This document shows positions 42,078 through 51,233 of a DNA stretch of 64,000 bases, piece by piece. The translations under genes and the position numbers were made by a program. The DNA lies in assembly GCF_013403565.1 (NCBI RefSeq), contig NZ_CP058627.1:124001-188000 (forward strand), read 5' to 3'. How positions within the stretch are numbered: position 1 is the stretch's first letter; each line of letters starts with the position of its first letter. The stretch is from Chitinibacter bivalviorum. GTDB taxonomy: Bacteria; Pseudomonadota; Gammaproteobacteria; Burkholderiales; Chitinibacteraceae. The notes beneath the pieces were generated by a model. That model saw only the letters and a list, made by a program, of their open reading frames with translations, was not told where the DNA came from and did no database searches.

Positions 42078-44168
42078 TTACTTCACTTCGGCCATCGTTT
42101 TAGTCAAAGTGGCATTGGCATCATCGCCGTCCAGCGCCCAGCTGAAGTTACCACGCAAGCCTTTGGCCTTGATGTAGTCATTTTTCAGACGGATTGTTTG
42201 CACGTCATCGTAGCTCCACCAGTCGCCAGTTGCTGTGTACATATACAGCTGTTTGGTCACTGGATGGTAGAAGCGAGGACCTGCCAAGTTTACCAGTGCT
42301 TTGTAATCGGCATAGCCAGCTTCGGTTTGAACGCCAACCAGAGCTGCAGATTTGGTTTTTGGCTGATACAGACCATTATTGACGCTGGTATTCACACCGC
42401 CGAAACCACGACCGTAGTTAGGAATGCCCAAGACCAGTTTCTCAGCAGGGAAGCCCAGATTAATCAGTTTGCTAATCGCTTGGTCAATATTGTAGCTGCC
42501 TGCAATCGTGCCGCGTTGTGGGTCAGCAGGATCTGGATACAGGTGTGAATGGAAGTTCACTGTGGTATCCCAATCGCCGTGGAAGTCATAGGTCATCACG
42601 TTGACCCAATCCATCGATTTGCTGTACTCAGCTGGCTCGGTTTGGTCGATCTTCTCGCTACCTGCACCAATCGCTGCAGTCAGATAGAATTTCTTGCCGC
42701 CTTGCGTTGCGCTGTAGGCATCCAGTTGTTTGCGGAACTCAGCCATCAACAAGGTTAGGTTGTGCTTGTCATTGACTGGATCAACCACGTTAGTACCAAT
42801 ACCTTGTACGCCTGGGTATTCCCAATCGATATCAATACCATCAAAGATGCCTTTGGCTACGCCAGTACCACCAGCAGGGTCGCCACCCGATTTTTTCAGA
42901 TTACCTTTGAGGTAAACGTCGATACACGAAGCCACCAGTGCTTTACGGTTTGCATCCGTTGATGCTGCAGTCGAGAAGTAACGAGACCAAGTCCAGCCAC
43001 CCAGTGAAATCATCACTTTCAGATTTGGATGCTTAGCTTTCAGTTTTTTCAGCTGGTTAAAGTTGCCCTTGAGCGTGCTTTCCCAAGTGTCGCCCACACC
43101 ATCGACTGAGTCAGCGGCTTTGTAATCCATTTGGTAGTCGGCCCAGGCATCGCCGCCATCGCCATTTGGATTATTGTCATTGGCTTTGTTGATACCGCTA
43201 TCACATTTAATCGTGCCATCTGCTTGTTTGTAGATGTTGCCGAATGCGTAGTTAATGTAAGTCAGTTTGTCGGCAGCACCGCTGGTGTCCACTGCCTTAG
43301 CAAAGAACGCGCTGTCGTACACACCCCATTGAGTGAAGTAAGAACCCACTTCACGGCTACCGACGGGCGCTGGCGTGCTTGATGGCGTAGTAACTGGTGT
43401 AGCAGTTGGTGCCACGGTAACCACTGGGTTTGCGGTTGGAGCAGTAGTGACAGCAGGGGTTGCAGTTGGTGCTACGGTCACAACTGGCGTTGCAGTTGGC
43501 GCAATCGTTACCACTGGCGTCGCAGTTGGTTTGGCCGTTACCACTGGGGTAGCAGTTGGCGCTGCAGTAACTACTGGCGTTGCAGTTGGGGCAACGGTAA
43601 CCGCAGGAGTGGCTGTTGGCGTTACGGTGCCGCAAGTGCCGCCCACTTTCCACAAGGTTGGTGTTGTCGCTGGCGTCCAGCCTGCACCTACATAAGCAGT
43701 ATGTGCGCTCAATGCGGTGTAGCTCACGCCGTTGTAGCTCACTACGTCGCCAGCTTTATAGCTGCTGCCTTCCGCCCAAACAGCACAAGTGCCTGCTGGT
43801 GGGGTAGTGACTACTGGTGTAGCGGTGGGTTTTGCAGTTGGAGCCGCGGTTGGAGCGGTTGTTGGTGCAACAGTGACCACTGGCGTTGCAGTTGGTGCTG
43901 CGGTTACAACGGCTGTTGGAGCTGGTGTCGCTGTGCCTGCGCCGCAAACACCTGCATCAGTCCATACCCCGTAAGCACCAGATTTGCTTGGGTCTTCGTT
44001 CAGTGTCCACCATTTATTGGTGTAGTTGTGTCCGCCTTGACTTACTGTGGTGCCCGCGCTGCTGTAGGTGGTGCCTGCAGACCAAGGGGTCGCGCAATCA
44101 GCCGCCATCGCATGGCTACCAATCATGACGAGCGAGCTCGCCAGTACCGTTTTTGCTAGGTATTTCAT
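42078..44168 (-). CDS. Secreted chitinase, CBM5/12-CBM5/12-GH18
   Basis: The protein is 696 residues from the ATG at 44168, nine bases after GAGGAG; an ATG nine bases earlier abuts that site and is less likely. A signal peptide ends at HAMA-A. Two CBM5/12 chitin-binding modules follow (about 24-75 and 130-180), then a linker of tandem ten-residue Pro/Thr repeats, then a GH18 domain (about 280-696) with KVMISLGGWTWS and the catalytic DGIDIDWEYP near 442. It is an endo- or processive chitinase acting outside the cell. The catalytic domain is paralogous to the C-terminal domain of the 1071-residue chitinase. Confidence 0.94.
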   Translation of the reverse strand: MKYLAKTVLASSLVMIGSHAMAADCATPWSAGTTYSSAGTTVSQGGHNYTNKWWTLNEDPSKSGAYGVWTDAGVCGAGTATPAPTAVVTAAPTATPVVTVAPTTAPTAAPTAKPTATPVVTTPPAGTCAVWAEGSSYKAGDVVSYNGVSYTALSAHTAYVGAGWTPATTPTLWKVGGTCGTVTPTATPAVTVAPTATPVVTAAPTATPVVTAKPTATPVVTIAPTATPVVTVAPTATPAVTTAPTANPVVTVAPTATPVTTPSSTPAPVGSREVGSYFTQWGVYDSAFFAKAVDTSGAADKLTYINYAFGNIYKQADGTIKCDSGINKANDNNPNGDGGDAWADYQMDYKAADSVDGVGDTWESTLKGNFNQLKKLKAKHPNLKVMISLGGWTWSRYFSTAASTDANRKALVASCIDVYLKGNLKKSGGDPAGGTGVAKGIFDGIDIDWEYPGVQGIGTNVVDPVNDKHNLTLLMAEFRKQLDAYSATQGGKKFYLTAAIGAGSEKIDQTEPAEYSKSMDWVNVMTYDFHGDWDTTVNFHSHLYPDPADPQRGTIAGSYNIDQAISKLINLGFPAEKLVLGIPNYGRGFGGVNTSVNNGLYQPKTKSAALVGVQTEAGYADYKALVNLAGPRFYHPVTKQLYMYTATGDWWSYDDVQTIRLKNDYIKAKGLRGNFSWALDGDDANATLTKTMAEVK
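43385..43623 (-). repeat. 30-bp tandem repeats encoding the chitinase linker
   Basis: At least seven in-frame 30-bp units encode TATPVVTVAP-type decapeptides between the second chitin-binding module and the GH18 domain. Units differ by a few bases. Such coding repeats change in number by slippage and would alter linker length. Confidence 0.85.
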
Positions 44169-44201
44169 CTCTTCCATCTCCTCGAGTTTTTGGTACGCCC
44201 G

Positions 44202-44219
44202 ATGTCATTAAACTGACAT
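44202..44219 (-). promoter_or_regulatory. Candidate operator upstream of the second secreted chitinase
   Basis: ATGTCA and TGACAT, a perfect dyad around a six-base centre, lie 33 bases upstream of the start codon. Similar dyads precede the other two GH18 genes. The regulator is unknown. Confidence 0.4.
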
Positions 44220-44357
44220 GGCACTAACATTTTTTAATGTTTTTGTGCGTGCCCTATCGTTGTAAGTTTTGGGCGCAACCGAAGCATGCTCTTGGATGAA
44301 AAGAAAGTAAATAACTGGCATCACATTAATTTTAATTAAGATACCACTTGGATCTGC

Positions 44358-45446
44358 CTAAGGGATTCTACTTAGGCTAGGTAGTGGGCTGCCATGTTCA
44401 CAACTGCTGCTGATTTGTGCAAGTGCAGCACTGAGATCGAAACCATTTTGTGTTAGCCACTCGGCAGAATAATAAGTCTGCGCATAGCGTTCACCACTGT
44501 CGCATAGCAGTGTGACGATGCTGCCCGCTTGCCCCTTGGCCTGCATGTCCTGCGCTAATTGCAGCGCACCAATCCAATTGCAACCCGTTGATCCGCCGAC
44601 TTTCTTGCCTATTTTTTGGCTCAACCAGTTCATGGCCGCCAAGCTCAAGGTGTCGGGGATCTGCAACATCGTATCGATGACGCTGGGGATAAACGACGGC
44701 TCAACTTTAGGGCGGCCAATACCTTCAATTCGTGAACCTTTGGTGAGGGTTAGGTCGCGCTGGCCACTCTGGTAAGCGCTAAAGAAAACCGAGTTCTCCG
44801 GATCTACACAGGCAATGCCACTGGCTAATTTTCGGTAGCGCACATAGCGCCCCAAGGTGGCACTGGTACCGCCAGTGCCGCAACTGGCAACGATCCATTT
44901 TGGGATAGGAAATCGCTCCAAAGCCATCTGATTAAAGATGGATTCGGCAATATTATTATTCGCCCGCCAATCGGTCGCACGCTCGGCGTAGGTAAATTGA
45001 TCCATAAAATGGCCGCCAGTTTCGCGCGCCAATCGCTGAGATTCAATGCTGATCTCGCCAGCGTTAGCCACTAGATGACAACGGCCACCATAAAACTCGA
45101 TCGCCGCGATTTTCTCTTGGCTGGTGCTGGCAGGCATAACGGCAATAAATGGTAAATTGAGCAAGCGCGCGAAATAGGCTTCTGACACCGCTGTTGAACC
45201 GCTAGAGGCCTCAATGACTGTGCTACCTTCCTTGAGCCAGCCGTTAGATAGCGCGTACAGAAACAGCGAGCGGGCCAAGCGGTGTTTGAGGCTTCCGGTG
45301 GGATGGCTCGACTCATCTTTCAGGTAAAAATCAATATCGGGATAGGCATCCAGTCGCACAGGGATCAAATGCGTATCGGCCGAGCGATTGTAATCGGCTT
45401 CGATGGTTTGGATGGCTTGATTGAGCCAATGGCGCTGTTGCGGCAT
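44358..45446 (-). CDS. PLP-dependent cysteine synthase / L-cysteine desulfhydrase family enzyme
   Basis: The 362-residue protein is a fold-type II PLP enzyme of the cysteine synthase superfamily. The PLP lysine is Lys54 in [11 protein letters not shown], the substrate loop is [12 protein letters not shown] and the phosphate-binding loop is [12 protein letters not shown]. It has the features of the Cds1-type branch ([23 protein letters not shown]), whose members degrade cysteine to H2S, pyruvate and ammonia; synthase activity cannot be excluded. It follows xseA by 81 bases. Its ribosome-binding site AAGGAG lies within one arm of a perfect 12-bp inverted repeat, suggesting translational control. 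Confidence 0.88.
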   Translation of the reverse strand: MPQQRHWLNQAIQTIEADYNRSADTHLIPVRLDAYPDIDFYLKDESSHPTGSLKHRLARSLFLYALSNGWLKEGSTVIEASSGSTAVSEAYFARLLNLPFIAVMPASTSQEKIAAIEFYGGRCHLVANAGEISIESQRLARETGGHFMDQFTYAERATDWRANNNIAESIFNQMALERFPIPKWIVASCGTGGTSATLGRYVRYRKLASGIACVDPENSVFFSAYQSGQRDLTLTKGSRIEGIGRPKVEPSFIPSVIDTMLQIPDTLSLAAMNWLSQKIGKKVGGSTGCNWIGALQLAQDMQAKGQAGSIVTLLCDSGERYAQTYYSAEWLTQNGFDLSAALAQISSSCEHGSPLPSLSRIP

Positions 45447-45452
45447 ATTGAT

Positions 45453-45517
45453 CTCCTTATAGGTATATGCTTCAGAAGTACATTTAGAATGATTTTCAGA
45501 GTTAAACCTATAAGGAG
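45453..45517 (-). promoter_or_regulatory. Putative leader stem that sequesters a ribosome-binding site
   Basis: CTCCTTATAGGT (45453-45464) and ACCTATAAGGAG (45506-45517) are exact complements separated by 41 bases. In the minus-strand transcript the arms would form a 12-bp stem containing the AAGGAG that serves the desulfhydrase-like gene start at 45446. No U-run follows, so this is not an intrinsic terminator. Confidence 0.55.
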
Positions 45518-45527
45518 TATCTCTAAT

Positions 45528-46889
45528 CTATAAACCTAGCTCGGTCTGCTGTTGGATGCCTTGGCGAACTTCGACTGCAATGGTTTCATCGCTAAAGCGT
45601 ACATTGAGCATCTCGCCGGCACGAACGTCAGTGGCGAGGCGAACTAAATCGCCGCTGGGGCGGGTCACTAAAGCATAGCCGCGTGCGAGCACTTGTTGTG
45701 GATCCCACGGTGCGAGCTGCAATTGGGCTTGCTGAAGACGATGCTGTTGGCGCTCCAATCCTTGCCACATGCTGCGCTGTAGTCTTTGCTGACGTTGGTG
45801 CAATGCTTGGCGTGCACTGATCGTTTCTGGTTTGAGATGAGCGAGACGCAAGCTCAGTCGTGCCATGTTTTGTTGCTGACGACTTAAAATGAAATGAAAT
45901 TGCTGCTGCAATTGGCGTGATTTTTGGGATACATCGCGTTTTTGTTGCACCAGACGCTGACCGGGGTGTACGAGGCGACGGCTGATTTGATCCAACTTTT
46001 GCATGTGTTGCTGCAAGTGGTATTGCATCACGCGGGCTTGGCGCTGCTTGAGTTGCGCCAGGCGTCCCAATAATTCGTGGCGATTGGGGCTGACCAATTC
46101 GGCCGCTGCAGTCGGCGTTGGCGCGCGAACATCGGCCACAAAATCAGCAATCGTAAAATCGGTTTCATGGCCGACGCCACTCACCGTCGGAATCGGGCAA
46201 GCCGCAATCGCCCGCGCGACGATTTCTTCATTAAATGACCATAAATCTTCCAAGCTTCCGCCGCCGCGACACACAATCAGTGTATCGACTTCTTGCCGCG
46301 CGGCCGCCAAGCCAATTGCGCGCACAATTTGTGCTGGCGCATCGGCGCCTTGCACGGCGGTAGGGTACAAAATAACCGGAATATTGGGCATCCGGCGCGC
46401 CAGTGTGCTTAATACATCACGCAAAGCCGCGGCTGCTGGCGAGGTAACAATCCCGATTGCTCGCGGGAAATGTGGCAAAGCTTGTTTGCGTTCACTCGCA
46501 AAAAGCCCTTCACTGGCGAGCTGCTTTTTCAGCGCTTCAAAACGCTCAAATAGCGCGCCTTGACCGGCCATGCGCATGGCTTCGATTGTGAGCTGAAAAT
46601 CGCCACGGGCTTCATACAGCGACACCACGGCGCGCACCTCGACCTGCAAACCCTCACGCGGGGCAAAGTCGAGCAGGGCAGCGCGGCCGCGAAACATCAC
46701 GCAGCGGACCTGCGCATTGGCGTCTTTGAGGCTGAAATAGCAATGCCCGGAATCGTAGCGTTTGAAATTCGAAATTTCACCCGCCACCCACAAGCTGGGA
46801 AAACCCGTTTCTAGCAACATGCGAACGTCACGATTCAGTTGCGTGACAGACACTACGCCTTTTTGGGGGCTTGACAAATCAAGATTCAC
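45528..46889 (-). CDS. xseA: Exodeoxyribonuclease VII large subunit
   Basis: The protein is 453 residues from the GTG at 46889, with AAGGTG eight bases upstream; a TTG at 46916 is an alternative. The N-terminal OB-fold (about 10-100) includes [23 protein letters not shown]. The catalytic domain contains [30 protein letters not shown] and [23 protein letters not shown], followed by a long Gln/Arg-rich coiled coil (about 270-390). With the small subunit XseB it degrades single-stranded DNA to short oligonucleotides. xseB is not in the window. Confidence 0.95.
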   Translation of the reverse strand: MNLDLSSPQKGVVSVTQLNRDVRMLLETGFPSLWVAGEISNFKRYDSGHCYFSLKDANAQVRCVMFRGRAALLDFAPREGLQVEVRAVVSLYEARGDFQLTIEAMRMAGQGALFERFEALKKQLASEGLFASERKQALPHFPRAIGIVTSPAAAALRDVLSTLARRMPNIPVILYPTAVQGADAPAQIVRAIGLAAARQEVDTLIVCRGGGSLEDLWSFNEEIVARAIAACPIPTVSGVGHETDFTIADFVADVRAPTPTAAAELVSPNRHELLGRLAQLKQRQARVMQYHLQQHMQKLDQISRRLVHPGQRLVQQKRDVSQKSRQLQQQFHFILSRQQQNMARLSLRLAHLKPETISARQALHQRQQRLQRSMWQGLERQQHRLQQAQLQLAPWDPQQVLARGYALVTRPSGDLVRLATDVRAGEMLNVRFSDETIAVEVRQGIQQQTELGL

Positions 46890-46916
46890 GGCAAAAACAC
46901 CTTGAGTAATCCACAA

Positions 46917-47362
46917 AATCCAGCTTCTAAGCCACTTGGGGGCAAATTTGGATGTTGTAGTTTATAAAGCAACGCTATCGTGTTGATTTATATAGATATA
47001 AGAAAATGTTCAAATGCTAAGCAAATACGTGAGAAGGCAGTATTTATGCCGTTTTCAAGCCGGTTTAGCTAACTTGCTCACAAAGTTATCCACAGAAAAT
47101 GTGGGCAAAATAAAATTTCCTAATCAGATCTGCAACTTAGCTAAAAAACGCAGTCGCCTCGCCATTTTTCAGCCGCAAACGCTTGCAAATTGCAGCAGAT
47201 TTAGGCAAATGATCTGGGCGATGGCTTAGGCGAAAGTCATTTACGCGCTGTGCACCGCGTCTCAATGCACTACGCCGCCTCTTCCCCAACCGGCAAATAG
47301 CGGCTAAAGTTACGCGGTTTCGCGAAAGTCTTCAGACCCACTTTTTACTAAGGTTTATAACT
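46917..47362. other. Intergenic region between xseA and exbB
   Basis: About 450 bases without a convincing gene. It contains one perfect DnaA box (TTATCCACA, 47086-47094). No second box, AT-rich unwinding element or iteron is seen, so it is not an origin on this evidence. No clear Fur site was found upstream of exbB. Confidence 0.5.
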
Positions 47363-47974
47363 ATGCTCGCCATCATTCAGGCCGCTGGCTGGCCGATTTG
47401 GCTGATTATCGCCGCTTCTGTTGCCACTGTGACCATTATTATCGAGCGTTTGCTCACTTTGCGTAAATCGCAAGTGTTACCGCACGGCACGCTAGTCAAA
47501 GTGGTACAAGAATATCGCAGCCAAGGTGTCACGGCAGATTCATTGACCAAATTATCGGCAAGCAGCCCATTGGGTCGTGTGCTGGCTGCTGGCTTGAAAA
47601 ACGTGAAAAGCTCACGTGAAATTATGAAAGAGTCGATCGAAGAAACCGGCAGCGCCGTGGCGCATGAGCTTAATCGCTATTTATCGACTTTAGGCACACT
47701 CGCAGCGGTGACGCCGCTATTGGGGCTGTTTGGTACCGTCATCGGGATGATCGAGATTTTCGGCTCGCAATCGCCAACTGGCGGCAGCAATCCAGCTGCA
47801 TTGGCGCATGGTATTTCAGTGGCGCTGTATAACACCGCTTTCGGTATTATGGTGGCTGTGCCGGCTTTGATGTTCTACCGCTACTTTGCCAGCAAGGTTG
47901 ATGACTTTGTGGTGGAGATGGAGCAGCAAGCGATTAAACTCGTCGAAATCGTTCACGGCGAGCGCCACCACTGA
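47363..47974 (+). CDS. exbB: ExbB / MotA-TolQ-ExbB family proton channel subunit
   Basis: The 203-residue inner-membrane protein has three transmembrane segments (about 10-30, 110-135, 155-180). The second and third carry the conserved AAVTPLLGLFGTVIGMIEIF and ISVALYNTAFGIMVAVPALMFYRYF. With ExbD it uses the proton-motive force to energise TonB-dependent uptake through the outer membrane. No tonB is adjacent. It could also be a TolQ-like protein, but length and lack of other tol genes favour ExbB. The partner gene follows after an unusual 172-base gap. Confidence 0.92.
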   Translation: MLAIIQAAGWPIWLIIAASVATVTIIIERLLTLRKSQVLPHGTLVKVVQEYRSQGVTADSLTKLSASSPLGRVLAAGLKNVKSSREIMKESIEETGSAVAHELNRYLSTLGTLAAVTPLLGLFGTVIGMIEIFGSQSPTGGSNPAALAHGISVALYNTAFGIMVAVPALMFYRYFASKVDDFVVEMEQQAIKLVEIVHGERHH

Positions 47975-48146
47975 TAAAACGGCTCAAAGGCCAAATACTG
48001 CTAGCTGTGCACTTGCTGCGCGGCGACAAAACTGGCTCGAAATCCTCATTTACTCCAGTAAATTCCGGTTTCTCCCCAGCCTTGTTTCGTGTCTTTGGCC
48101 TTTTCGCTCGTTTTCTGCTTCGAATTAGCAAAAGGCAATAACAGTT
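47975..48146. other. Unusual spacer between exbB and exbD
   Basis: This 172-base gap lies inside a pair that is usually tightly packed. It holds a 14-base perfect dyad TTTACTCCAGTAAA at 48049-48062 and no open frame. It looks like a dispersed intergenic repeat, but only one copy is seen in this window. Confidence 0.4.
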
Positions 48147-48566
48147 ATGAAATTTCGTAAAGGACGCGAACGCGTCGAGCCCGAAATCAACTTCATCCCG
48201 CTGATCGATGTGCTGCTGGTGATTTTGATTTTCCTGATGGCGACAACGACGTATTCCAAATTCGCCGAGCTGAAAATCAATCTACCGACGGCCGATGCTG
48301 AAAAACAAGTCGAGCAGCCCAAATCGATTCAGATTGCGATTTCAGCGCAAGGGCAGTACGCCATTAATGGCGAAACGACGGCTTTTGCTAGCGCAGATGA
48401 ATTCGCCGTCCAGCTGCGTCGTGCGGCGGGCAATGACGCAGATCCGATGATTGTGATTAATGCGGATGCGCAAACCAGCCATCAATCGGTGGTTAATGTG
48501 ATGGAAGCCGCTAGAACGGCAGGGTATGGTAAATTGACGTTTGCCACGCAAACCAGCGGAAAATAA
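48147..48566 (+). CDS. exbD: ExbD / TolR family proton channel subunit
   Basis: The 139-residue protein has a short cytoplasmic start, one transmembrane helix (about 18-40; INFIPLIDVLLVILIFLMA) with the conserved proton-carrying Asp, and a periplasmic C-terminal domain. It is the partner of the ExbB subunit encoded upstream. A strong terminator follows 20 bases after the stop. Confidence 0.93.
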   Translation: MKFRKGRERVEPEINFIPLIDVLLVILIFLMATTTYSKFAELKINLPTADAEKQVEQPKSIQIAISAQGQYAINGETTAFASADEFAVQLRRAAGNDADPMIVINADAQTSHQSVVNVMEAARTAGYGKLTFATQTSGK

Positions 48567-48585
48567 TTGAAATCTCTTTCGCAAA

Positions 48586-48617
48586 ATAAAGGCCAGATGT
48601 AAATCTGGCCTTTTTTT
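48586..48617 (+). terminator. Terminator after exbD
   Basis: AAAGGCCAGAT and ATCTGGCCTTT pair around GTAA, followed by a T-run. Confidence 0.92.
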
Positions 48618-48655
48618 CTGATTTAAATTAACTCAGAAATACTGAGTAAATCTAA

Positions 48656-48874
48656 TTATTTAGTTGCATCTTTAGCTTTAGCCGCATCTTCAGCATTCAT
48701 AGCGTGGCTAGCTTTATGTTTTTTAGCTTTCATCGTTGATGAAGCTTTTTCGATTTTAGTGTTTTGCTTGGCTTTGGCTTCTTTAGCCGCGTCTGTGTTG
48801 TTGGTTTCAGCGAAAGCTGGCAATGCAAAGGCAGCAACCACGACCGCAATGACTGCTTTAGTAGTAAATGACAT
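48656..48874 (-). CDS. Small secreted Ala/Lys-rich protein
   Basis: The 72-residue protein has GAGGA upstream of its ATG. A signal peptide is clear (FTTKAVIAVVVAAFALPAFA, cleavage after residue 22). The mature 50 residues are almost entirely Ala, Lys, Asp, Glu, Asn and Thr, strongly charged and likely disordered or helical. Similar tiny periplasmic proteins are common in Neisseriales, but their function is unknown. It is oriented against the surrounding genes, within a region inserted between exbD and lpxK. Confidence 0.75.
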   Translation of the reverse strand: MSFTTKAVIAVVVAAFALPAFAETNNTDAAKEAKAKQNTKIEKASSTMKAKKHKASHAMNAEDAAKAKDATK

Positions 48875-49470
48875 GGTAATTCCTCTCGTGTAGTTTGGAT
48901 TTGCTTACTGGTGTATTTACAATTTAGTATGTCTTGCGTTGTAATTCGCAAGAATTTAAGCCTACTATCCTTGCTTGATGATTGCAATTGTCCTGATGTA
49001 ACTCTGTGTAGGTGTGTTGTATTTTGTTAAGCTATTGATCGATATGGAAAATATTCTAGGGTCGAAATGGCTATGATTCCCGTCCGAATGTCCCGTTATT
49101 TTCTAAGTGCTAACTCAACCGAGTTATTAATGCTCAGTTCTCGCTCTGAACATGTCTTGCCTGGGAGGGATGCAAAAAGCATGATCGCACGGTAGGGTGC
49201 AATAAGGCCTCGCCGCATTTCACCTGCTCGCATGACTCGGTACGAAGGCGCAATGCGCTTTGCTTATTGCACCCTACAGCTTGCATTGTTCTGTGCTTGG
49301 GTATCTGGCTTAGGGCTAATTAATCATTGGTGTTTAAGGCTATACGTTGCCATGTATGTACGGCTCGGCATTGGGTTGGGCGAGAACGCGATTCCATCTA
49401 CGGGTTTTCCTTTATACTGCGGCCCGAGCGCACGGCGATGAACGTGGGCCGTAACGAATGGAGAGCAGGG
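48875..49470. other. Gene-free stretch with a palindromic repeat
   Basis: About 600 bases between the small secreted protein and the cupin gene. It contains the promoter of the minus-strand gene and, at 49192-49277, a palindromic repeat. No reliable gene was found; an in-frame extension of the cupin frame to 49327 lacks a ribosome-binding site. Confidence 0.5.
49192..49277. repeat. Palindromic intergenic repeat
   Basis: GTAGGGTGCAATAAG (49192-49206) and its exact complement CTTATTGCACCCTAC (49263-49277) bracket an 86-base segment. The GTAGGGTG start is shared with the inner arms of the MITE at 38.1 kb. It resembles widespread short palindromic or MITE-like elements. Confidence 0.65.
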
Positions 49471-49902
49471 GTGTTGAAGCAATTACTGATTCTGAGTGCG
49501 GTGTGTCTTGGTCTGAACGCGCAGGCTGAAGAGAGTAAGGAAGTTTACAAAAAGGAAGTCACGGCCACCGTCGTATTTAAAACGGGTACGACAGCCAATG
49601 GTCAGCCGATTTTGTATCCGACCACCGACGCACCTGAAGCGACGATGTTGCATGTCGAAATCCCGGCGGGTAAAGAAACGGGCTGGCATAAACACCCCGT
49701 TCCCGGTTATGCCTATGTGCTCAATGGCCAACTGACCGTGCAATTAAAAGATGGTAGCAGCAATACTTTCCGTGCCGGCCAAGGTTTTGCCGAAGTCGAA
49801 AACACGCTGCATAACGGTAAAAACGAAGGGACTGAGCCAGTTAAATTGGTCGTGGTATTTACGGGTATTGTTGGACAACCCTTTACGGTAAAGGCGCAGT
49901 AA
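49471..49902 (+). CDS. Secreted cupin-domain protein
   Basis: The protein is 143 residues from the GTG at 49471 with GGAG seven bases upstream; an ATG at 49438 is also in frame. A signal peptide (LKQLLILSAVCLGLNAQAEE) precedes one cupin barrel. Metal-binding residues are suggested by GWHKHPVPGYAYVLNGQL (His-x-His and downstream acidic/tyrosine positions) and ENTLHNGKNEG near the end. The substrate is unknown. A periplasmic sensor, enzyme or metal-binding role is possible. It lies between exbD and lpxK. Confidence 0.8.
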   Translation: MLKQLLILSAVCLGLNAQAEESKEVYKKEVTATVVFKTGTTANGQPILYPTTDAPEATMLHVEIPAGKETGWHKHPVPGYAYVLNGQLTVQLKDGSSNTFRAGQGFAEVENTLHNGKNEGTEPVKLVVVFTGIVGQPFTVKAQ

Positions 49903-50135
49903 GCAATACCCCTTTTGTTGGTCTTTCAGCCGTTCAAAAAAACTTCGCGTGATTGAGTGTGAACTGTTGGTGTGAATGGTTTTTCATCACGAACAGGTTT
50001 TGCGTTCACCACGCGGTGCCGTAATATGCCCATGTCGCGGCGAGAGCCGTGGCGGGCACTTTGCCATCCGGCCAGCTGTCATATCAGCGGCACTTTTCGC
50101 CTTTCGCCGCTGCCCGACGAATATACCCACTCAAT

Positions 50136-51230
50136 ATGAATCTCGAATCGCTTATTCACCGCATCTGGTATCGACGCTCGCCCTCGATTGGGGCGATTTT
50201 GCTGTGGCCGCTATCGCTGGTTTTTGCTGCGCTGGCGGCGGTGAATCGGCTGTTGTTCCAGTTCGGGTTGAAAAAGTCGGCGCGTTTGCCTGTGCCGGTG
50301 GTCGTGGTGGGCAATATCACGGTGGGCGGTACGGGAAAAACGCCTCTGACGATCGCGCTGGCGCGGCGTTTGAGTGAGTTGGGTTGGCGTGTCGGGATTA
50401 TTTCGCGCGGTTACGGGCGGCAGGGTGATGATGGCGCAGCTCGCACGGTGGCGCTGGATAGTTTGCCTCAGGATGTGGGCGACGAGCCGTTGTTGATGCG
50501 CCGTGCGTTGGCGGATTTGAATGTCCCTGTCTTTGTCGCGCGCCGACGTGCCGAGGCGGGTCGGGCGCTGTTGGCGGCCAATTCCAAGGTGAATCTGATC
50601 ATCTGTGATGACGGTTTGCAGCATTACGCGTTGGTGCGTGATTTTGAAATCTGCGTGATTGATGCGGCGCGTGGGCTGGGCAATGGCTTGCGTTTACCCG
50701 CAGGCCCATTGCGCGAAGGTAAATCAAGATTAAACACCGTTAATGCCGTCGTTTTAAATGGGGTATTACCTTCAAATCAAGAAGGCTACTTATCTACAGG
50801 GCAATACAGAGGTGAGTATCCGTCGCTGCATCAAATGCGTTTAGCCGCCCAAAGCTGCTATCGCCTCAATGACCCTAGTCAAACTCGCCACGCCAGCGAT
50901 TTTGCCGCGCCTCTGCAGGCCGTGGTGGGGATCGGCAACCCGCAGCGCTTTTTCAATACCTTGGCAGAATTGGGCTTTCGCTATTCCGAGCATGTTTTTC
51001 CTGATCATCACGCCTTTACACTGGCCGATTTGCCGCCCAGCGGTGAGATTATTCTGACCGAAAAAGACGCGGTGAAAATTGCCGCATTGCTGCCCCCGAT
51101 CGGTACGGACAACGCCACCGATGCCGCGTGGAGTGATAGAATCTGGGTTTTGCCCGTCAAAGCGGTGATTTCGCCCGATTTGGCGCAGCGCATCGATCTG
51201 CATTTCGACTCATTTGAAAGAAAAAGGTAA
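50136..51230 (+). CDS. lpxK: Tetraacyldisaccharide 4'-kinase
   Basis: The 364-residue enzyme phosphorylates the 4' position of the lipid A precursor at the inner membrane. An N-terminal membrane helix (about 18-42) precedes the Walker A motif GNITVGGTGKTPLT. ICDDGLQHYALVRDFEICVID and the C-terminal FPDHHAFTLADL are family signatures. The start MNLESLIHRIWYRRSP fits the family; a longer open frame upstream is not supported. The next gene starts three bases after the stop, forming the lpxK-trm112-kdsB group. Confidence 0.95.
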   Translation: MNLESLIHRIWYRRSPSIGAILLWPLSLVFAALAAVNRLLFQFGLKKSARLPVPVVVVGNITVGGTGKTPLTIALARRLSELGWRVGIISRGYGRQGDDGAARTVALDSLPQDVGDEPLLMRRALADLNVPVFVARRRAEAGRALLAANSKVNLIICDDGLQHYALVRDFEICVIDAARGLGNGLRLPAGPLREGKSRLNTVNAVVLNGVLPSNQEGYLSTGQYRGEYPSLHQMRLAAQSCYRLNDPSQTRHASDFAAPLQAVVGIGNPQRFFNTLAELGFRYSEHVFPDHHAFTLADLPPSGEIILTEKDAVKIAALLPPIGTDNATDAAWSDRIWVLPVKAVISPDLAQRIDLHFDSFERKR

Positions 51231-51233
51231 ATC

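Noticed and set aside
43385..43623. Regularly spaced repeats that might suggest a CRISPR array
   Set aside because: Units are contiguous 30-bp coding repeats without spacers, in frame within a chitinase. No CRISPR array or cas gene was seen anywhere in the window.
43375..43695. Long plus-strand open frame rich in Val/Gly/Thr opposite the chitinase linker
   Set aside because: It is the complement of the Pro/Thr linker repeats; low complexity and no ribosome-binding site. Similar frames opposite the 1071-residue chitinase (39640-39945, 40009-40314) are rejected for the same reason.
46917..47362. Replication origin around the DnaA box
   Set aside because: Only one box, no unwinding element, and no dnaA, dnaN or gidA gene nearby.
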